Assembly (NCBI RefSeq): GCF_028583425.1
Contig: NC_072797.1
Span: 20,494,001 to 20,558,000, forward strand
From: Eublepharis macularius
Taxonomy: Eukaryota > Chordata > Lepidosauria > Squamata > Eublepharidae
Direction: 5' to 3'
DNA: 64,000 nucleotides
Of this stretch, positions 59,101-64,000 are shown in pieces. The stretch's first letter is position 1. Each line of letters begins with the position of its first letter. The position numbers and the translations under genes are program-made. A model generated the notes under the pieces. It had not been told where the DNA came from. It worked only from the letters and a program-made list of their open reading frames with translations, and did no database searches.

Positions 59101-62100
59101 TACTGAGACAATGGTAAGGCCTGAAAGGACAGGTCAACACCACTTATGACCCTTGAAACTTTCCCACAACCTGCTCTCTTACTTTCCCCTCACCCTCAAA
59201 CTCCAAGCTTTCATGACTGACACTTAAGGGTTCATGACAGATGAGCTGAGGCACATAGGGTTGCCAAAAGTGAGACAAATCTGAAAGTTGCTGTGCTCTA
59301 CCACCATTAAGACAAAACGAATTTGTTCCAAAGAGCAAATGCACATTTCTGATTTTAAGGCACGAGTGCTTGAGCTTAACCACACTGGAACTAATGCACT
59401 TACCTTGGGGTGGGAATGGCAAGAGGCCCATAACATTTTACCTTGTGTACTATCCGAATTACAATCTTTCATGCAAATAAAGTCAGAGCATAGCTGCAGC
59501 TAGGTTTTCAGCAAGAGCCTTTCAGCTGTGCAGTTAAGTCAACTGGAGGAAGGCTTTCAACTTTAGTTTTTCTGTTATATGACAAATGGATGGGAACCAA
59601 ATGGGTGGGCGATCAGCTGGCTTCCAATGGGAGCTTCAAAGACAGCAGATGAATTTTGAGCAGCTCTCAGCCCCTGCCTCGTCCCATCTAGCTGGCATTT
59701 CTTTCAACTTCAATATTCAAAATTATTTATGTAACTGATCCTTACATCAAGTACGCCACTGGAGAGACTGGGAAGGAAAGGGGGAGGAGAAAGGGAAAGG
59801 AAATGAGCAGACTCGGGGGCGGACTTTACCCCATGTCAGTATGCTCAGAGTTTAACTGGAAAACATGAGGCAACGACAGAGGCTTATCGACAGTTAAGTA
59901 ATCCACGCTGACTGTTTTAGTGGTGAAACAAGGGGCGGGGGGGGGGGGGCAGAAAACAAGAGAACAGACTGTGTGCTTAAGCGTGTGCCAGTATTTTAAG
60001 GTGTTAATTTTGAAACATGAGGGAGAGGGATGAAACTCTCTGGAGCGCAAGACAAGGCAGCCAAGGTGGCAGAGAGGGATTTAAACTACCCTAGGGCCGG
60101 AGTACTGGGTACCAGAAAAATGGATGCAGAAAGGACTGGTATGTTATGCTTGGGTGGGACAAGACAAGCAGCATGGTCATGTTTTCCATCTCACCCTCCT
60201 TTGAAGGAACTCAGGGCAATTTACACAGCTTGCCCTTCCTCCATTTTATTGCTCAGAGCAATCCTGAGACATATAGGTTAGGCCAAGAGTGCATGACTGT
60301 TCCAAGATCCATGGTATTCTGAGCTGTGCGGGAAGTTGACCACAGATCCCACTTTCTCAAGCTGAAAAGTATTGCATGGGAGTAGGGAAGAATGGTGAGC
60401 CAGGTGGTGTCAACACTATCTCCATCTCTATTTTTAAACTTGTGTTTCGGTTGTGTTTTAAATCCCTGTAACACCCCTGAAGCCTCTGAGATCTAGTGGG
60501 CTTAAAAAACAATCCAAAGGAAAGATTCTAAAAACCGTTTCATTCCAGAATAGAAATCCTTCCAACTAGTTTCCGCAATCAACACTTGACAAAACAAATT
60601 TGCAACTTACTTCTGATGGTCGTAATTCAGCTTGCCATTGTTGCCAACAATAACTACCGCTGGGTTGTTTTTCTGCAGGGAAATGCAAATCTCATTAAGA
60701 ACACACTCAGATTTAACCATAACTTTAAGCAGAACTATGCGAGCTTGAGATACTGAGATGGGGACAGGCTGTGGCTTTGTAGTGCAGCATTTGCTTTGCA
60801 TGCAGAAGGTCCCAGGTTCAATTCCCGGCATCTCAAGTTAAAAGAATCAGGAAGTAGGTGACGTGAAAGGTGACATGCCTGAGACCTCTTAGAGCTACTG
60901 TGAGTTGCAGTAGACAATACCGACCTTGACATACCAATGGGAAAAGGCAGCTTTCATGTGTAAGTTAACGTTCTTACCCATATCAAGATGATATCACCAG
61001 GCAATCGTTCAACTGTGCTGGAAATTTTATATAGGTTTTTTTTTTTTTAAGGAGACTTTAAAGTCCTGCACCAATCATAATTCCATAACTCACAAACATT
61101 TAATGTAGACTTTACATGCCTTATCAGACAATACACAACACTAAGTTGAAGCACTCAGTGGTTAGTTCTTGGCCAGTATGCAGATAACAATGAAAGGCAT
61201 TGTTCAGAAATACGACATGAACAATCTAAAGAGCTTAAACACAGCTAGAGAAATCAAAGCCAAGAACTTAGTCAATATTGCTATCTATAAACTGGATGTC
61301 GAGGGTAGGTGAGGGGAGAGTTTCTGCAAAACTGTTTTATGCCTCATGCCATCCTTGCTGGCAGTAGCCATATTAAGGGGGTTCCTCCGCACAGGTTGGC
61401 CAGTCAGCTTCTACTGACCAAGCGGTTACTCTTCCAAGCTTAAGGGCTTCAACTTTTGTAAAAGTTTTTAAACTTCATGAAAACAGAAGGCCACAAGCTT
61501 CTTGATCTTTCCAAGGAAAGTAGCTTTAAAACAAACAAACATACATAGTTTTAAGGTACGTGTATCATGATAAAAAATTTCCTGCTATCACCACCATCAG
61601 CCATATTGCAACATGGAAGCAGCTACAGAAGCAGCACAAATTACTTCCACATTTCCCAATGCCTGTATGGTCTAGAGAAAAGCGGGAGATCCACGAAGGC
61701 ATCCTCTTTCATGTACAAAGCTCCCATTACATGACATCAGTTGGGTTGGAAGCAAATTGCACATTCTTAATTGCATACAATCCACTCGGTTTTGCAGATG
61801 GCAGCAATTATGCACAGACCAAACATGCACATTAAGCACTGAATCCCAGTCCATGATAATGTGTACCTTTCATGGTACTGAAAAAAAATGCACTTTTCAA
61901 AGTACAGGCTAATCTTTGAGATGCAACACGTGAGCAGGCAGTCAGGACTTCATTTTCAAAACACTGACTTTACAAAAAAAAAATCCCATTTCATACCTTT
62001 TCAAAATATGACCACCCCAAAACATAGGATGGGATACCAACATAAGAGTTAAGTGATCTTCAAGAATCTGTCCACCTCTTAAAACGTCATTTTTTGCACA

Positions 62101-63024
62101 TCTGCGCTGAAGCAGATCACCCTGGGATCCTGTGCCAGCAGCCAGAGGCAACTCACATTCTAAGACACCTTGTTAGCCCACTGCAATATTCACTTGAAAG
62201 TGGATTAATGGTGTGCTCTGTGAACATTAAATTCAATTAAATACGTTTACATAGGACTGCCACCTAAAAACATGGACTCACGGGACTAAGAAAACACGCA
62301 CAGGAACCAGCTACAAAACATGATTGTTTCAATTTGTGTGCCCGTATCCGATGGCTATTTTATAAGAACTCTGGCAAAACAGAGCAATTCACACTTTCAA
62401 GTATTTTATCCAGCATAAATATTCTTCAGTCCTGACCTAGATAGCCCAGGAGGGCTGGATCTAGTCAAATCTCAGACGGTAAGCCCTTGGTTAGTGATTG
62501 GATGGGAGACCTCCAGCGAAGACTAGGGTTGCCGAGGCAGGCAATGGCAAACCACCTATTAATCTTTTGTCATGAAAACCTCACCGGGCCGGGGGGGGGG
62601 GGTGTTGCCGTAAGTGAACTATGACTTGAAGGCAGGACTTCATTCATTTCAAATGTTCTTTGAGGCTTCCCACTCACCTTTGCATCATTGTCGAAGGAGT
62701 CAAAGAAGATGCCCACGCCATTCCAATTATCGGCCGCTCCGAAAACAGGACCGTCTAAGCCTTGCCCTTCAGTAAACCAGACTGCCTGTCCAGAGAAATT
62801 CAAACCCCAGATCTGAGATACTTGTTTCCGTACAACAAATTTGTTTGTAAAGGCAAGAGTTCAACATACCAGGCCGTCGGCTCCTACTCGTCCCCTGCCC
62901 GTCACTCGGAAGGTCACTTCAATCTCCCAGTATTCAAAAATAGATTTGTTTTTTGTCCATACTGATCCCCTTTGGCTCTTTAACGATGGAGTTATTCTTA
63001 TCTGATCTGCACTGGGTATGGCAT
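41128..63024 (-). CDS. LMAN1: LMAN1/ERGIC-53 mannose-binding cargo receptor, exons 2-13 (exon 1 outside window)
   Basis: LMAN1 is a hexameric type I membrane lectin cycling between ER and ERGIC. With MCFD2 it carries glycoproteins such as coagulation factors V and VIII. Twelve exons join in phase from an Ala-Ile-Pro-Ser start matching family exon 2 through to AAAKKFF and stop. Visible parts: the L-type lectin domain with the Ca/mannose motif FFDSFDND, the DHQNDG segment and the ATGGLADDHD loop; a coiled-coil stalk (EKYQEEFEHFQQELDKKKEE, then RIHLEIKQLNRQLDMILDEQ); two stalk-end cysteines (KPKCPELPPFPSC) used for disulfide oligomers; one membrane helix (HFFMFVAVQTVLFIGYIMY); and the C-terminal KKFF with dilysine ER-retrieval and FF exit signals. 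The human gene also has 13 exons. The signal peptide and first lectin strands lie beyond 64000. The frame appears intact. Confidence 0.97.
42165..42286 (-). CDS. LMAN1: LMAN1 exon 12 (cysteine pair and membrane helix)
   Basis: 122 bp, acceptor TTCTAG, donor GTAAGT. Encodes PSNEKPKCPELPPFPSCLST, with the two oligomer cysteines, then the hydrophobic helix ending IGYIMYR. Confidence 0.96.
43697..43860 (-). repeat. tRNA-derived SINE (tgcatgcag family)
   Basis: Reverse copy with gctgccttatgctgagccag and cagcagctctccagggtctc. Confidence 0.7.
44209..44362 (-). CDS. LMAN1: LMAN1 exon 11 (stalk end)
   Basis: 154 bp. The acceptor TTCCAG is followed by A AAC TCC ATG, completing an Arg codon. Encodes LRLVSGVQHPGSAGAIYETT and KEHLHVVKRDIEHLVQRNM. 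Donor GTACTG, phase 0. The preceding intron (44363-54697) is 10.3 kb and holds the LTR element. Confidence 0.95.
45127..45325 (+). repeat. 5S rRNA-derived SINE
   Basis: Contains gatctcagaagctaagcagg, the 5S A/C-box region, and the gttgccataagtcaactatg tail. Confidence 0.87.
45411..45690 (-). repeat. Sauria-type tRNA-derived SINE
   Basis: On the minus strand: head gagccccatggctcagagtg and box-B-like gagttcgatcctggc, then agatgactgggaaagcaatg and the acgtt/gatgtga tail region. Confidence 0.75.
46186..46440 (-). repeat. Sauria-type tRNA-derived SINE
   Basis: Second copy of the family at 45411, same strand, ending just before the LTR element. Confidence 0.75.
46497..46958 (+). repeat. 5' LTR of the Gmr1-like element
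   Basis: Matches the distal part of the 3' LTR almost exactly and includes an AATAAA-type signal. Shorter than its partner. Ends ATAACA before the internal region. Confidence 0.8.
47149..49207 (+). pseudogene. Fossil gag-protease region of the LTR element
   Basis: Parts in order: a basic N-terminal region; a charged helix of REREAEIEQK type; a SCAN/capsid-like region with GIRDLMILDQFLFQLPSEIR (about 47640-48115); a CCHC knuckle CYVCGLKGHLAYKC (about 48300-48341); and an aspartic protease motif LDTGASVTLV (about 48600-48630). It reads in more than one frame and is treated as a fossil. No polymerase domain follows. Confidence 0.88.
49226..49552 (+). pseudogene. Girdin (CCDC88A)-like coiled-coil segment carried by the LTR element
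   Basis: An open block with heptad-rich sequence. Its pieces FQLESLEKQNTQIDEENLEL, MAQLQLENKELESEK and LEVSYRGLDIENQRLQK match my memory of a single continuous stretch of the girdin coiled coil nearly word for word, far closer than generic coiled-coil similarity. It sits between protease and 3' LTR with no intron, which suggests capture from spliced mRNA. Inference from remembered sequence. Confidence 0.8.
49553..50006 (+). pseudogene. cTAGE5 (MIA2)-like membrane and coiled-coil segment carried by the LTR element
   Basis: Directly after the girdin-like part come a hydrophobic helix (IYFAVVAFLIAFLLMYRSY) and QSIRNRL. These resemble the membrane segment and RSFQSVRSRL of human cTAGE5. Further on, LEKLSMCKKQYKEL and LKDASLLNES resemble the LLEKFSLVQKEYEG and SLKDASFEKE that follow in that protein. 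The order is the same as in cTAGE5. Similarity fades near 49950, before the purine tract. Treated as a fossil part of the element. Confidence 0.72.
50165..50934 (+). repeat. 3' LTR of the Gmr1-like element
   Basis: Begins directly after a purine-rich tract with a long G run (about 50148-50162). Two diverged copies of a unit of roughly 170 bp (containing the GCTGTGTG(T/C) and CCTGAACTGAG motifs) lie side by side inside it. Confidence 0.8.
52620..52745 (+). repeat. Interspersed repeat fragment
   Basis: gagatggatcgattcattaa and aggaagccttagcctacagt; same family as 32413-32546 in the other orientation. Family name uncertain. Confidence 0.45.
54050..54379. mobile_element. hAT-type MITE (CAGGGGTCATTTCG...CGAAATGAGCCCTG)
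   Basis: 330 bp with exact 8-bp duplications cccctcgc (54042-54049, 54380-54387). Internal aaaatggc units repeat at 54237-54290. In LMAN1 intron 10. Open frames inside are not genes. Confidence 0.88.
54698..54768 (-). CDS. LMAN1: LMAN1 exon 10 (stalk)
   Basis: 71 bp. The acceptor TGCCAG precedes GTT TCC CTA and the donor is GTAAGC. Encodes a segment containing DTVVKTQEEVLRQVGEIR. The first six residues (VSLQGF) differ from the mammalian ITQQEL, but phase and length agree. Confidence 0.9.
54896..55089 (-). CDS. LMAN1: LMAN1 exon 9 (stalk)
   Basis: 194 bp, acceptor TGTTAG, donor GTAGCT. Encodes ADDLFESVSDRELRQIFEGQ and RIHLEIKQLNRQLDMILDEQ, near-identical to mammalian LMAN1. Ends at GQQGQ, phase 0. 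Confidence 0.96.
56230..56362 (-). CDS. LMAN1: LMAN1 exon 8 (start of coiled-coil stalk)
   Basis: 133 bp, acceptor TATAG, donor GTAGGT, ends phase 1. Encodes PAPDTEIPEKDKEKYQEEFE and the highly charged helix that follows. A plus-strand open frame across this exon is a shadow. Confidence 0.94.
56912..56982. repeat. Short palindromic element
   Basis: ccagtagcaccttaaaggcc and ttaaggtgctactggactca are inverted around a tiny loop. Matches the ends of a common squamate hairpin repeat, with the middle missing. Confidence 0.5.
57311..57369 (-). CDS. LMAN1: LMAN1 exon 7 (end of lectin domain)
   Basis: 59 bp. The acceptor TTCCAG precedes AT GAC CAT GAT. Encodes DDHDVLSFLTFQLTEPGKVA. I chose the GTAGGC donor because it gives the family's spacing into exon 8; an earlier GT (at GGTAAA) would shorten the linker. 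Confidence 0.88.
57893..58016 (-). CDS. LMAN1: LMAN1 exon 6 (lectin domain)
   Basis: 124 bp, acceptor TTTAG, donor GTGAGT, ends phase 1. Encodes INNGFTPDRDDYEFCAKVEN and GYFGISAATGGLA. The GGL is the sugar-contact loop in the family. Confidence 0.95.
58036..58140 (-). repeat. tRNA-derived SINE (tgcatgcag family), truncated
   Basis: Reverse body part only: gaagccaccttatacaggat and the following text. Confidence 0.6.
58387..58486 (-). CDS. LMAN1: LMAN1 exon 5 (lectin domain)
   Basis: 100 bp. The acceptor CTTCAG is followed by T GAT GGT, completing Asn then Asp-Gly. Encodes ALASCQRDFRNKPYPVRAKI. Donor GTAAGC, phase 0. Confidence 0.94.
58920..59090 (-). repeat. tRNA-derived SINE (gggtgac family), partial
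   Basis: Reverse copy with tcctatgaggtaaaattagg and ggtcacccagtgagtttaat. LMAN1 intron 4. Confidence 0.55.
60175..60300 (-). repeat. tRNA-derived SINE (gggtgac family), partial
   Basis: Reverse body: cagggcaatttacacagctt and caatcctgagacatataggt. LMAN1 intron 4. Confidence 0.5.
60611..60672 (-). CDS. LMAN1: LMAN1 exon 4 (lectin domain)
   Basis: 62 bp between acceptor CTGCAG and donor GTAAGT. Encodes KNNPAVVIVGNNGKLNYDHQ plus two bases of the next Asn codon. The His in YDHQ belongs to the family's ligand-binding loop. Confidence 0.94.
60764..60960 (+). repeat. tRNA-derived SINE (tgcatgcag family)
   Basis: Head tgctttgcatgcagaaggtc and caggttcaattcccggc resemble tRNA A and B boxes; the body ends gaaaaggcagctttcatgtg. 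Reverse copies, some partial, at 5668-5850, 7842-7992, 43697-43860 and 58036-58140. Confidence 0.75.
62436..62645 (+). repeat. 5S rRNA-derived SINE, diverged
   Basis: attggatgggagacctccag and caggcaatggcaaaccacc are clear. A G run interrupts the tail. Confidence 0.82.
62678..62785 (-). CDS. LMAN1: LMAN1 exon 3 (Ca/mannose site)
   Basis: 108 bp, 36 codons, phase 0 at both ends. Encodes AVWFTEGQGLDGPVFG and FFDSFDNDAK, whose Asp/Phe/Asn residues form the calcium and sugar site in the family. Confidence 0.96.
62870..63024 (-). CDS. LMAN1: LMAN1 exon 2 (lectin domain)
   Basis: 155 bp. The acceptor TTTTTAG precedes ATGCCATACCC, and the first two bases complete a codon from exon 1. Encodes the PSLKSQRGSVWTK strand region and VTFRVTGRGRVGADGL. 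Donor GTATGT, phase 0. Confidence 0.95.
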
Positions 63025-64000
63025 CTAAAAAGGAACAAAAGTAATTGATTATTTTAGAAGTTTTCACCATTTTTGTAGTAATAATGCATGCTACAAAGGT
63101 GCCACCACCAGTATTTGGTGAACTGGTTTTCCAAAATGTTTTTTGGGAAAAAATCATTACATTTTCAATCCTGTCCTTAGTCTAAGGAGAACAGAGTGGT
63201 GAACTTAAGTCTCTCACACACCCTTTTATGTACTCAAAGCCATCCTGTGAGCTGCGCAAGGCTGAGAATCAATGATCACTCAGTGAGTAGCTGAGTAGAT
63301 TGAAGCAGGCTAAATTTCTCAGATGCACAGGGGGGAATAAAGATAGTGCAGTAGCAAGAAAAAAAAATCTAAACGTCATTCTTTCCAAGCACATTAGCTC
63401 ATTTGTAGCTTTAAGCTGCAGAAGTCTCCAACTACCTGCTCATCTGAGACTCACAGCAGTAAGAGTTTCATACCTAGGATTGCAAAGTATATTTAGATAC
63501 TCCTCCACGAACTCCATCAGTGGAAGGTCCATATCTTCCATATGCAGTGCTGTAGACAATGAGCAGTGACATTTGCAGGAATGTGTAAACTGGAGAAATG
63601 AAGTCAGTGTTGCCAGCAAGTTCTGAAAACTCTTTGGCAGGATGTTAAGCAAACGGGGTGGGTGGGAATTGTGGAAGATGCTGCTGCTAGGCAAGATTTA
63701 TGTCTTCTTTAAATCTGATGGGATTTCCTACAAGGCATCAAAATCTGAGAAGGTCTTGTTGACAAAATCTTAGGTGCCAGGTCACCACAGCGGCTAGCAA
63801 TATCATTGTAGCACCAACATAGTCTCTCTCTGTGATTTTCAGTAGAAGTACAAAACATCATTTAACATCAGAATATTTTTGACGTATGATATAAAAACGC
63901 ACATGTGCAAAGTTCATGTGATTGCTTCTTTATATGTTAAATTGGCATCATTCAATGGCAGTACATGAGATAATTTTTTAACCAGTCAATTTCTGTATTG
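63025..64000 (-). other. LMAN1: LMAN1 intron 1, partial
   Basis: Runs off the right edge. A partial SINE lies at about 63190-63300. No match to LMAN1 exon 1 (HKYSFKGPHL-type sequence) is present, so exon 1 lies beyond the window. Confidence 0.75.

Noticed and set aside
60764-60960. Possible tRNA gene
   Set aside because: A and B box-like text is present, but the downstream body is shared with other interspersed copies and no clean cloverleaf is seen, so it is a SINE.

Overview
This is a stretch of vertebrate nuclear DNA, almost certainly from a squamate reptile. It holds two protein-coding genes with spliced exons, both on the minus strand. The squamate call rests on dense 5S-rRNA-derived SINEs (5S-Sauria type), Sauria-type tRNA SINEs, many palindromic hAT-type elements and Penelope-like elements, plus one Gmr1-like LTR element. 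I cannot name the species.

Layout. CPLX4 (complexin-4, a retinal ribbon-synapse SNARE regulator) lies at 2477-31594, with all three coding exons present. Its 25.1 kb second intron (2705-27832) is packed with nested mobile elements. A 7 kb intergenic region follows (about 31595-38669). LMAN1 (ERGIC-53, the ER-to-Golgi mannose-lectin cargo receptor) lies at 41128-63024: coding exons 2-13 are in the window and exon 1 is beyond the right edge. I placed splice sites by reading GT/AG and codon phase, and they give continuous family-like reading frames in both genes. From general knowledge CPLX4 and LMAN1 are also neighbours on human 18q21, so this is conserved synteny.

Mobile DNA. Four hAT-type elements have terminal inverted repeats and exact 8-bp target duplications (3184-3400, 12909-15274, 23029-26230, 54050-54379). 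Two solo LTRs of one family have 4-bp duplications (19163-20549 plus; 21912-26397 minus). Two Penelope-like fragments with 12-bp duplications carry hammerhead-ribozyme-like cores. At 21829-26540 a SINE was hit by an LTR, and that LTR was then hit by a 3.2 kb palindromic hAT element.

The most unusual object is an LTR element at 46497-50934 in LMAN1 intron 10. It has a SCAN-like capsid, zinc knuckle and protease, but no polymerase region. Where pol would be, it has sequence that looks like two pieces of host genes placed end to end: a coiled coil resembling girdin (CCDC88A), then a membrane segment and coiled coil resembling cTAGE5 (MIA2). This looks like a retroelement that captured parts of two unrelated cellular mRNAs. 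It is a broken, fairly young copy. The family matches are from memory of the protein sequences and need a database search.
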